Assembly: GCF_000400465.1 (NCBI RefSeq)
Contig: NW_008806285.1
Location: 62,001-126,000, forward strand
Source of the DNA: Wallemia ichthyophaga EXF-994
Lineage: Eukaryota; Basidiomycota; Wallemiomycetes; Wallemiales; Wallemiaceae
Direction: 5' to 3'
DNA: 64,000 nucleotides
Below are positions 22,182-31,703 of this stretch, one piece after another. The position numbers were made by a program, and so were the translations under genes. The notes beneath the pieces are model-generated. The model made no database searches. It was not told the origin of the DNA and worked only from the letters and a program-made list of their open reading frames with translations. Position 1 is the stretch's first letter, and each line of letters opens with the position of its first letter.

Positions 22182-22634
22182 GGTGGTTGTGTGATGTGTG
22201 GTGTGCAGGGTGAAGTTCTTCCCTGTTTAGTAAGCATTCTTCTCGAAATATCTGCTTCTTCGGAATATCTGCTCCGCTGAGTAAGCACCGGCAGCGGTGC
22301 ACGTCTGCGCAACAGCACGCATTGCATTGCCATTTCATCACTCCTCCTTATCCGCTTATCGCACCTGCCGAGCGGAATTGGCTATGATGCATATGACGTA
22401 TGTGATGTTGGACGAATCTTCGCCGCGTGACCACCCAGCAAAGACGCGCAACTCCCACAACGCCGCGGAGATGGGACTCGTACCGCCGCTGAAACTTATC
22501 AGTGATGAATTTTGGAGTACCGTAGGAGTATCCCACTCGAAGGTGTAATTGATCGATGACGCAATATTACTCCATGTCTAGCGTATAAAAGGTGGAATAT
22601 ATTAAAGTCTATTTCATACACTCAAAAACTCAAC
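22182..22634. other. Divergent intergenic region upstream of CsbD-like gene 1
   Basis: Four hundred and fifty-three bases with no convincing gene; the short frames here lack homology and codon bias. It separates the quinone oxidoreductase start from CsbD-like gene 1 and is much longer than the divergent gaps elsewhere. It holds a TATA element at 22584 (listed separately) and two imperfect copies of an AATATCTGCT-type string near 22247 and 22264. Confidence 0.5.
22584..22591 (+). promoter_or_regulatory. TATA box of CsbD-like gene 1
   Basis: TATAAAAG lies 44 bp before the ATG at 22635. Most housekeeping genes here lack such a box. Confidence 0.5.
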
Positions 22635-22978
22635 ATGTCATCCGACCCAAGCAAGACCAACGCACAATGGAACTCAACCGTCGGCACTGCCAAGGAATCC
22701 TTGGGCAACGCCGTTGGTTCTGAAGACTACTCCAAGGCCGGTAAAGAGCAACATGCCAAAGGTGAAGCCGAGAGAAAGGAGGCTGAAGCCAAGCAATACG
22801 GCGAAGGCATGGTCGACTCAGCTGCAGGCAAGATGAAGGTGTGTTGGTGTTTCATGCTTTTCGATACCTGCTAACAAATGCTCAGAACGTCGGTGGCGCT
22901 GTCACTGGTGACAAGGAGAAGCAGGCTGAAGGTGCTGCTCGTGAAGAAAAGGGCGAAACCAAGAGAGACTTCGCTTAA
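22635..22978 (+). CDS. CsbD-like stress protein 1
   Basis: Exons 22635-22838 and 22886-22978 give 98 aa. The protein is very hydrophilic and rich in Ala, Gly, Lys and Glu, with the CsbD-family pattern of short repeats: GTAKESLGNAVG, AAGKMKNVGGAVTGD and KQAEGAAREEKGE. CsbD proteins are general-stress proteins in bacteria (sigma-B regulon of Bacillus) and are common in filamentous fungi and basidiomycetes; their biochemical role is unknown. No signal peptide or membrane segment is present. It is closely related to gene 2 at 23680 (same length, same intron-bearing layout) and more distantly to gene 3 at 28555. Confidence 0.85.
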
Positions 22979-23679
22979 ATTTCCGTGTAGCTCTCCATAC
23001 CTATTAGTTATGTAATGAACGCACTGAAAACGCTAATATACGCACATAATGATAACTACAATACTTTGTGATGACTGTTCTTGCTCCTGATTTATATCAC
23101 ACGGGCTAATGAATCCAGCTGTGTCGCGGTGTTAACGCTACAGAAAGTGTCGCTTAAATTATTAGATGCGGATGCTTGATTAATGTTATAGTAGAATACT
23201 CCCAAGTACTCAAAGGTTAGAGCGACTTGTACGATCGACGCTATCTGCGCATCGACTGATGCAGAGGAAATCGAAATGAATAATTAGAGGCGTTGTAATG
23301 TATTGATCGCCGTAGAAGTTACCTCAAGCATGTTTGTGTCTTTGCCATGTCGTCTTCGATTTCCAAGACACAGAAAAGTAACTAGAATGTACTACAAGCT
23401 GCATCAAGTCAAAAAGGATTTTAAACAGAGCAAAGCCTTTAATGCCACAGATCAATCCATCTCGTTGAATAGCATCTCAACAAAGTTGGCCACTTTGCAC
23501 GTGATAATTTTCATTACATCAATATAAAAGCCCGCTTTTCTTTCTCTCGAACAACAACCTCCATAGTAAGTTTGTAATTGATGGAATTGGTGGTGATTAA
23601 ACATTATAATACATGATTGATCTACACCACCAATTCGTGCAGCTACGCCACTCATCCGATACTTACTTGACACGCAGAC
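22979..23679. other. Intergenic region between CsbD-like genes 1 and 2
   Basis: About 700 bases, AT-rich, with no recognisable gene on either strand. It contains a TATA element at 23523 and presumably the promoter of CsbD-like gene 2. I see no repeats, tRNA or transposon remains in it. Confidence 0.5.
23523..23530 (+). promoter_or_regulatory. TATA box upstream of CsbD-like gene 2
   Basis: TATAAAAG, identical to the element before gene 1, lies about 150 bp before the ATG at 23680. This would imply a 5' leader of roughly 120 bases, possibly containing an intron. Confidence 0.4.
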
Positions 23680-24031
23680 ATGTCATCAGAACCAAGCAAA
23701 ATGAACGCAAACTACGACTCAACGATGGGTTCTGTTAAGGAACAAGCGGGTGAGTGGGGGACTGTTGCGTTAGCACACAAAAGGACATACTCACACCACT
23801 CCAGGCAACCTCCTCGGTAACGAATCGCTCAAACACAGCGGCACCCAACAACATGCCTCCGGCGAAGCCGAGAAAAAGGCTGCAACTGCCAAGCAGTATG
23901 GAGAGGGTGCCGTCGACAATGTTGCTGGCAAGGCACAGAACATCGGCGGTGCCGTCACTGGTGACAAGAGCAAGCAGGCTGAAGGTGCAGCTCGCGAGAA
24001 CAAGGGTGATACGAAAAGAGAGTTTGCGTAG
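23680..24031 (+). CDS. CsbD-like stress protein 2
   Basis: Exons 23680-23749 and 23805-24031 give 98 aa. It opens with MSSEPSKMNANYDSTMG, nearly matching gene 1, then GSVKEQAGNLLGNE, AAGKAQ-type spacing (NVAGKAQNIGGAVTGD) and a KREFA end that parallels KRDFA in gene 1. The intron sits near the N-terminus (phase 1), whereas gene 1 has one late intron in phase 0. The paralogs therefore differ in intron position, which means they are not a very recent tandem copy. Function is presumed stress protection and unproven. Confidence 0.85.
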
Positions 24032-24231
24032 ATTGCTTCTAATTGCTTTGATGCATTAACGCATCCACGCATTCACGCTTTGTACTTACGCTTGTAACGA
24101 CTTCTTCACCTATGTTTTACTGATTTACTTTATATTTCACTCGACTGCTGTTATTGAGATTTACGGCTTGTGTGTATTAGTACATGGAACGAGACTTGGA
24201 AAGAGAAGATAAAACATCTAGAGCAAATCCT

Positions 24232-27200
24232 CTAAAGCACGCTGGCAACTTCATCCTCTGAGTCGTCAGCCGCGGGTTCATCGTCATTGCTGTCGCTAAA
24301 GTCGATAGCTTTACTCTGACTCCTAGATCTGGCAGGCTGGTTGCGAGTGCGTTTTGACGGCGAAGGAGCGTCAACTTTCTTGTGCCCACCTTTATCTCTA
24401 GGTTTAGGTTTATATTTAGGTTTAGCAATAGGACTGCCTTTACCCGCGCTCGCCGTATCGTCGCTATCGCTGGCCCTGCTATCCTCCTCACTGATGATGC
24501 CTGGCTCGCTCTCGTCGCTACTGCTATAAGATTTCTTCGTGCTTTTCGAGCGACCTTTAACGCTTTGCGATAAGCTATGCTGGCTACCTTTGCGTTTAGG
24601 TTGTTGTTTCTCCGTCTTCCTGTAACCGGGTGTATACCTATCACCGTATTTAGAGGCAGCGCGCGGGGTGGGAGCCGTTTTAGTGCGGGGTGCCTTCTTC
24701 ACCGGTGTTGCGTCCTCGACCTGGAAGATGCCCGCTTGTTTATACACGTCATTGAGGCTCTCCCGATACTCGTGGTACTCAACGTCGGAGGTATCGATAT
24801 CTCCCAGGGCCTTGAACTGCTTGTGAAGGGTGGTCAGGAAGCGAGCTAGGGCATTACGCGACAATGCATCAGCCAGTGGACGCTGCTCCTGCACTGTCTC
24901 GGCCAGCTTACACGTAAGCCAGATATCCTTCAAGGGTGTATGTCCAGGTATGTACAGTTTCATAAGGAATTGCACTAGGGCCTTCCGGTCCTCTTTCACC
25001 TCCACTTCGAATAGCTCCTTGAGAGTGTCGAACGCGAGCCTCTGCTGGAGGAGGGAGTGGGGGTGTGCATTTGTAGCTGATTCAGGTGAGTTGGCTTCAC
25101 CCGTTATCCCAACAAGGTGGCGCGGATCCGTCCATTCCGACAAGAGCGTCGCTACTTGCGCCACAGTCACCACCGCTTGCTCGTCACTATCACGATCCCA
25201 GTGGTCGCCTATGGCGATAAGCGCTATCTCGGCGAGCCTTGTCTGGTTGTGTGCTGAGCTGTAGGCGTAGACGGGGAAGAAGTACGACAGACACTGCCGC
25301 AGAGCTTGGTTGTCACCGACTTCCGGACTGAAGTATACATACAGCAGTCCGCGCAACAGCTGAAAGGAGGGCGTTAGTGAGGATGGTCACACTTCAACTC
25401 CATGTCAAACTCACACTCGCATCCGTTATCATGCCCGACAGCATCAGTTTCGACACACCCTCGCAAGAAACGGCCTGATATTCGGCGGTGTGACCGTCGA
25501 GGGTGCGCAGAAGGAAGTGGTTGATGTACTCGAGCTGGGTTTTGTTAGAGGGGGTGGCTTATCTGCACGCACTGTTTTCCACTCACACCAAGACCGCCCT
25601 TGTCCGCAAAGAGGGACACGTCGTGCGTCATGAGCAGGTCGATGACGACCTTGAGCGAATGCATATTGAGTGGCTCGGGTGCGGTTTCAGCCTGGTTCAT
25701 GAACATCTGGAAGCTGCCAATAGCGAGTGTGTCAGCTAGTAGGCAGACAAGCCCGAGTGCGTGCAGGCCGCGCTCGCGGATAGCCGCGTCTTTCGACTTG
25801 ACCGAGGGGATAACGAGATCGGGAAGTATACCGCCCAGAGCGCTATTTTCGATAAGGGAGCTGTTGACGCGCTCGAGCATGCCTATCACTACTGCCAAAC
25901 TACGCAGGTCGAGTTCACCGTTATGTGCAAGTTCCGCGTCATTAAGAATGCGCGCAGTGGCAGGACGCGGTTTAGCGGGCGTTGCTATTGTCGAAGCCCC
26001 ATCGCCCACCTCGTCCTCCTCGTCTTCCTCTGCAATGCGCAAGTCACGCAGCTCCGAGATGAGTTCGACAGAGAGAAGTAGAAAATCGCGCTCTGATGCG
26101 GACAGCTTAGCGAGGATGTCGAGCGCAATAGGGACCAGCTGCTCGGGGAGGGTGGGTGAGCTGAGGAGGGCGCGTACGAGCGTAAACACCTTCCGCCGAC
26201 CCATCTCGTCTGCATAGTCGAGGTTGATGGCTAGTTTGAGTAGCTCACCTAGCACAAAATTCGCATTTACTAGCCGATCTGTGTGCTCGTCGCTGTCGTC
26301 GTCGGGCTGCGCTAGCGCTACGACCGCGTTGTACGCACTTTGCATGTGGAACGCCATAGCTGTCACTACGGGAAGCATCTCTAGCTTCGCATAGTCCTCA
26401 TACGCTACACAGTGGTCTACGTAGACGCGCGCTAGGAGCGCGTGCTCTGGCGTTAGCGCACTCCACGCACCCTCGTCTAGCTGCACCGCGTGGAATATGT
26501 CAGGCCGGTGTGTGAAGAGAGCGAGCAGTGCATCTTCTGCAACGCGTGAGTCTATTACGTCGAAATATTCTAGAAACTGAGTAGAAAGTTTATTGTTAGC
26601 TGGGAGTGACTCTGCTTATGCACACCACACGACCCACCAGCTGGAGATTGTTGTCGGCTCTGTCTACCCACGTCGATAACAGACCGGCACAGGCCTTTTG
26701 GACGATTGGATCACGGTCTCCGAGGCCAGCGCGAATGAGGTTTTCGCGCGGGCTCAGGCGGATACTGCGGACATCTTTCAAAGCATCACTAAGCTGGGAG
26801 CCTTCGAAAACAGACTTGCGGGTGACAGGATCGATGTCTCTGGCGCGTGTGAGGAGGGCGGGGATTGTGAGGGGAGTGGGGAAAACGTTTATGAGAGCGA
26901 CTCTTCTTACGGCGACAGTTGGATCAGATGTGATTGCAGAATTGAGAGATTTGGCTATAGCACCACTGTCATCGTCTGAAGCTTGTAGTTTGCACAGAGC
27001 AAGAGTGGCTTGTTGGCGGATGTTTGTCTCCTTATCGTTCATCCTCTCGAGAAGAGAATCCAAGAGAGAATCGAACAAGTCTTCATCCATAGCGCCTAGT
27101 AGGCTTATAATCAGGTTGGAGATCTGCACACAGCGAAATCTGACGTATTTGTCTTTGGCAGAGAAGCCTTTTAAGAGATGGCGCAGGATGTCGGAAGAGA

Positions 27201-27537
27201 GGACGGAGGAGGGAGATTCGAGGAGATGGTCGTCGTCGTCGTTGCTGTCGTCGTTGTCGCCGTTGGGATGTCTCTCCTCGTGATCCTTGGCAGATGCGTA
27301 CGAGAGATAAGTGGTTGCAAAAGCAATGACCCTGTCAGCGTAAGATTTAGACTTTGGGAATTGCATTATACGGGTGAGTGAGCCAATAAAAGCCTTCACG
27401 AAGGCAGTGTAGCCAGATTGATCAGCATCTCTAAGGAGTTGCAGGTGGAATTTACGCAACTTGATTTGATTTGATTTGTGATTTGATAGGGATTTCTGCG
27501 AATCGGTGAAGGCGTCGATTAGAGTATCTAACGACAT
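24232..27537 (-). CDS. YCG1: Condensin complex subunit 3 (CAP-G/Ycg1, HEAT-repeat)
   Basis: Condensin non-SMC subunit that binds DNA and helps compact mitotic chromosomes. Exons 27537-26638, 26576-25587, 25534-25415 and 25359-24232 give 1,045 aa, all joins in phase 0. N-terminal HEAT repeats include YVRFRCVQISNLI, NDKETNIRQQATLALCKLQ and DPTVAVRRVALINV, the typical Cnd3 opening. Further helical repeats follow, e.g. RERGLHALGLVCLLADT. The last roughly 140 residues are a disordered basic and acidic Ser-rich tail (KSYSSSDESEPG). The ATG is 61 bp from the divergent DAM1 start, and the shared gap holds three ACGCGT motifs. Confidence 0.92.
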
Positions 27538-27554
27538 GGTGGTTGTGGGTTAAG

Positions 27555-27586
27555 ACGCGTCTGGGCTTGTTGACGCGTCGACGCGT
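27555..27586. promoter_or_regulatory. Three MluI cell-cycle boxes (ACGCGT) in a shared YCG1/DAM1 promoter
   Basis: ACGCGT occurs at 27555-27560, 27573-27578 and 27581-27586. The motif is palindromic and so can serve both directions. In yeasts it is bound by the MBF (Mbp1/Res-Swi6) factor that drives G1/S transcription. Three copies in a 61-bp gap are far above chance for a hexamer. Function in this species is inference. Confidence 0.7.
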
Positions 27587-27598
27587 AGAACCACCAAC

Positions 27599-28450
27599 AT
27601 GTCCATCAAAACACCGTTAAGGAGAGTTAGCAGTGGAGCGCTCAAGCATTCAAATAATAGCAGCAGCTTGAATATTACTAGCAAAGATCACCATCCACTG
27701 GAATTCCTTACACCAGCGCTGACAGACTTATCTGATGAGTTGGATGGAATTATAAGCAGCACACAGCAGCTAGTCGAGTTAGACGATGCCTTATCACAGT
27801 TCAATCACGGCTTTGGTAGTTTGCTGTGGTCATTGAAGTTGAATGCTTATTGTATCAACTGGCCTGAAGCGCCTACAGATGAATCATTTGCCCGGGTAAA
27901 TGAACTCACAGCGCAATTACAACAGTCAATGGCACCCAGAGAACCCAGAGAACCTACACCTGTCGATACACAAGTAGTCCCACAAGAATCTCATTCAAAT
28001 CATTCAAATCCCGCAGACGAAACACAAGCACATGAACCAGAACCCTCGCCAGAACCACTCAAACCAAAGCCAAAAGTTGTCAGTGTACAGCTACGTAAGA
28101 AAAGGGAGGCGTTTGTCGATAGCGTTATAGATTCACTGCCTTTAGAATACAGAGGTTCACAACCAGCCTTAAGAAATGCCATGTCTAGTGTCCTACATGC
28201 ACTTATGAAGCATCAATGTACTACTCCTCAAGGTAATGGTATTCGTACACCAGATATCGTCAAACATCCAGATCTACCTCAAGCCAAGGTAAACAAATGC
28301 CTTATAGCTCTCGTACAGAAGAAGGCTGTGGTGAAGTGGACGGAGAGTGTAAGTAGTGTGTGTCGGGATATATGTCTATCTACTAACTCCTTTTGCTAAT
28401 CACAGGGTGTCGCTTACTACAGACTACAACTAGAAACCCCTAGGCGGTGA
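27599..28450 (+). CDS. DAM1: DASH/DAM1 complex subunit Dam1
   Basis: Kinetochore protein that couples microtubules to chromosomes as part of the ring-forming DASH complex. Exons 27599-28348 and 28406-28450 give 264 aa. The conserved Dam1 core lies at residues 35-100: FLTPALTDLSDELDGI, ELDDALSQFNHGFGSLLWSL and NAYCINWPEAPTDESF. Beyond it is a Pro/Glu-rich linker, then a C-terminal helical region (about residues 165-264, with a motif ALRNAMSSVLHALMK) that reads like a winged-helix-type fold and is not typical of yeast Dam1. A chromosome-segregation partner (YCG1) shares its promoter. Confidence 0.9.
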
Positions 28451-28554
28451 TTTGTACGATATATCAGATATGACATCATTCAAAATTGATCCCGAAGACA
28501 GTCCTCGTCAGTACTCTTAGTTAGAATCAAAAACGTTGAAAATCCTAAAAGAGC

Positions 28555-29005
28555 ATGTCTTCGCCAAATAAATCAACTGGAATGTACCACAGCGTTAAAG
28601 GTAAGTCACTACACTCGCGCCAATCGCATCACCCAGGTTTCACATCAAATACCAGGAAACGTCGTTGAATCTGTTGGGACAGTGACTGGGAGTGAGGAAT
28701 GGAAGAAGAGTGGACAGAAAGAGCACGTCGATGGTGAAGCTGAGCAGAAGGTTCCTCTATCGATTCATTCAGAATTCTTACTGATATAAAAACACCAGGC
28801 AGCTCAAATCAAAGACACAGCAACTGGTATGTATGACCAGGCTGCTGGTAGAGTTCAGGGCGTAAAGGCGGCTATCACAGGCGATAAGCCTGGTCAAGTC
28901 AGTGCAGCCGCTCAAGTCAGTCGCACATACGCTTATATATCATTTTATCTAACTTGCTCAACTTTGCAGGAGGAATCAGGCAAAGCAGCGCAGAAGAATG
29001 CTTAA
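28555..29005 (+). CDS. CsbD-like stress protein 3
   Basis: Four exons, 28555-28600, 28656-28750, 28799-28915 and 28970-29005, give 97 aa. It keeps the CsbD pattern: HSVKGNVVESVGTVTGSEEW, EHVDGEAEQKAAQIK, DQAAGRVQGVKAAITGD and a short basic end (KNA). It is more divergent than genes 1 and 2 and has three introns; the first is near the N-terminus in phase 1, like gene 2. No TATA element is evident upstream. The next gene (RNase III) starts 75 bp downstream on the same strand. Function is unproven; stress protection is presumed from the family. Confidence 0.8.
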
Positions 29006-29080
29006 ATGGATATTATTTGTATTCTCTAGTAACATTACATTATACTCCTCTCTTTCACCCACACCACTCACACCGCCAAT

Positions 29081-30374
29081 ATGCACATTGGACTCAAGAG
29101 GCCGCTGCTAGCGCAAGTGCCTTACAAAACCAAGAAATTCCAACTAGCCAAGAAGCGTTCGGCACCAATCTCGGCTTCAATTAAGGAGATTAGCGATGAT
29201 GATGATAACCATAATAACCACGATAGACCAGAGGTTATTGAGATTGACAGTGATAGCGATATTGAGTGTGTTAGCAGTAGTGATGATAATTTCAATTCTT
29301 ATGGCAACGATACCAACGACACCAACGACACCAACGACACTAGCACTAGCACTCACGACCAAACGTTTGAATCTCCTATCGACATCGATACTCCTATTCT
29401 CCCTGAGAATTACCCTCCTCCGCTGCCACCTCTCTGTCGCGACCTATATAACCTCACTTTTACTCACAGAACCTGCGCCGACTTTGTAGCCAATTTCAAC
29501 GCTGGCACCGATAATCTCAGAAAAAGTTATGGTATGCACACCATCACCAATGGTGTCATGGGCGATAGTAGGCAGGGGAATGTAGCGTCATTTGTACCCG
29601 TTTACGACAACGAAGTGAGTGAGTTTGTTGGTGACAGCATCATCGGCATGGTAGTGGCTCTATTGCTGAGAAAATGGTATCCACACCTTCGTCCTGACGG
29701 ATTAACGTGAGTTTTTGAGCCAGAATGTGGCACTGTCTTACCATCATGCTACCAGAGAAATACGCAGCAAGCTAGTCAACAGAGGCAGACTATCGAGCTG
29801 GGCGAAGCTGTACAACTTCGACCAGCATCTCATTCTACCACCTCAGATGCCCCAACTGCCTGTGCGACTCTCACCCATGGTTCTTTGCGATACATTTGAG
29901 GCGTACGTAGCCTCTGTCTTTGACCAGCAAGGTGACGAAAGCGCCGGTCTTATCGCCGTCAAGCAGTGGATTGAGCCGCTTTGTAGGCCTTACGCAGATA
30001 TGTACAGCGCTGCTATCACCAATCGCGAAAAGGAAGTGCGCGAGGCTCCTCGCATGGGCAGCATGGGCTACCTCAACCAGATGATGGAAAAACATCACGT
30101 CGTCGCGGCGTGGACTGAGTCGGGCGGTGTGAATGATCTCAATAACTCTCACAACTACTGGTCTGCTTCCCTTAACCTCACCCTCGACGAACGCGCACAT
30201 AATAGCACTCCCCTCGCTGTGAAATCTAAATTCCCTCTCACTACCACAGGTAAAGCTTCCAAGAAGAAAGTTGCCAAGGAAATGGCAGCTTATAAGGCTT
30301 TGAAGACTTTGGGTCTTAACTGTTGTGGGTATTTCGTTTATTCTATTGCTTCACTCACTCACCCACCAATAGAG
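29081..30374 (+). CDS. Ribonuclease III with dsRNA-binding domain
   Basis: Double-stranded-RNA endonuclease, Rnt1/Pac1 type, acting in rRNA, snRNA and snoRNA processing. Exon 1 is 29081-29706 and exon 2 starts at 29756. An acidic N-terminus with a DTN-type repeat (29309-29340) precedes the RNase III domain. The signature is present but atypical, DNEVSEFVGDSIIG, keeping the catalytic Glu and Asp; the second acidic pair is in LCDTFEAYV. A dsRNA-binding domain ends near AYKALKTLGLN. The 3' end is uncertain: a good intron at 30325-30372 would join T to AG and create a TAG stop (398 aa). Unspliced, the frame runs to 30659 into the antisense hydrolase gene. Confidence 0.8.
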
Positions 30375-30474
30375 ACAATCTCTCATTTCAACGATACCTT
30401 AAACACACACATCTTGCTAAATAATCTCAACGTAAAATGCATAGTTTCTGAAAATCAGCAGTTTCTTGACAATT

Positions 30475-31613
30475 TCACAAATGCTCTCCCACGAAAGCAT
30501 AAAGCCTATCCATCGTTTCACCCTCCTCTTTTTCATCCCACCCGTGGTCCTTGTCGGGGACGATATCAAACGCAACATTTGCACCCTTCTTCTGCAGCGC
30601 TTCTACCACCTCTACAGCCTGCGCGAAAGGCACTGCTGTGTCCACAGTACCGTGAGTGATGTATATCGGTGGAATATCCTCCAACTTTCTACGTTTAAGG
30701 ATATCAGTAATAGTGTATTGAGATACTTCTTCCGCGCTATAACTATCACCGAAGAGCAGCTGGTTGAGAGTGCCTGATTGCACCATCCACGCGTACACTT
30801 AGTCCTGTCAGCAGGGGTGAGGGTATTTGGAGCACATAGCACCCACTTCTAGATCTGCTCGACTCCGCCGCATTCTCTGCGACAGCTGGTGCATCTCCAT
30901 TGAGGTACTTTTTCACGCTATCAAATGGCACAGGCTCGTTCTCCCATGCCGCCTTCCCCTGTGGCGTAGTCCACTGTGCAGCAAGTGAGCAGGTGGCGGG
31001 CAATATCAAAAACCTACGAATGGCGCTAGAGTGTTGGTGATGGGGTATATAGCTGTGCAGACCTTCCTAAACACGCGATACGTCAGCTGGGAACTCCAAT
31101 CATGCGCAAACGACATACGGCACATGTTTTCCATTAGCGACGCCCAGTCCCACCAATAAACTCAGCCAACCACCGGCAGACGAGCCACACACACCCCACC
31201 GGCTGACGTCGATGGTGTGGCCGACGCGGCTGGGCAGCTGCTCTATTATGAATGCGACTGACTGCCCTACATCAGCCAAGATTTCGTGGAACCCCGTCTG
31301 CGGCGCTAGTCGGTAGTCCACACTTATAAACGCAGTGTTGAACTCGCTCGCCAGCCTGTCGAAATGGGGCGCGTAGCGCTGTCTGCTGCCCTGAAATGCG
31401 ATTGTTAGGTCTTTTCAACCCATTCAGATTTACCCACCTGCAATAAGCCGCCGCCTGCTTTGTTAGCCTGAGACCTTACTCCCACTCTAACCACCCACCA
31501 TGATACCATACGAGCACAGGGACGGGCTTCGACTGTGTAGCTGAGGCTGGGACATGGATATCCAACTGGATGGGTAAATCATTTATTCTTTTATAAGTAA
31601 AAGTTTCCTTCAT
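30475..31613 (-). CDS. Alpha/beta hydrolase, HGGG (hormone-sensitive-lipase-like) esterase or peptidase
   Basis: Six exons, 31613-31499, 31454-31438 (17 nt), 31390-31119, 31066-31018, 30973-30847 and 30797-30475, give 300 aa with all phases consistent. After splicing, the oxyanion-hole motif reads WYHGGGLLQGS. The nucleophile elbow is CGSSAGGW (GxSxG), the acid is in HGTVDTAVP and the catalytic His in DKDHGW. SVDYRLAPQ is typical of carboxylesterase/lipase-like hydrolases. No signal peptide is visible, so a cytosolic carboxylic-ester hydrolase is most likely; the substrate is unknown. The 17-nt exon is required to build the HGGG motif. Confidence 0.85.
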
Positions 31614-31703
31614 TGTTTTATATGTCAGAGTGTCTGACTTTCCGAGAGAAGTGGTGATAAGAGGAAAACGAAAGGCGCATGACTAAAAATTTTCAAAGCC
31701 CCT

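Noticed and set aside
22240-22247. TTCTCGAA, a possible heat-shock element upstream of CsbD-like gene 1
   Set aside because: Only two inverted units are present and it lies about 390 bp from the ATG; too weak to call without expression data.
22297-22548. 83-codon plus-strand frame between the quinone oxidoreductase and CsbD-like gene 1
   Set aside because: No codon bias, no family match and no splice context; it is in promoter-like sequence.
30373-30659. C-terminal extension of the RNase III frame
   Set aside because: It is antisense to the last exon of the alpha/beta hydrolase and carries no recognisable domain; a spliced stop ends the protein right after the dsRNA-binding domain.
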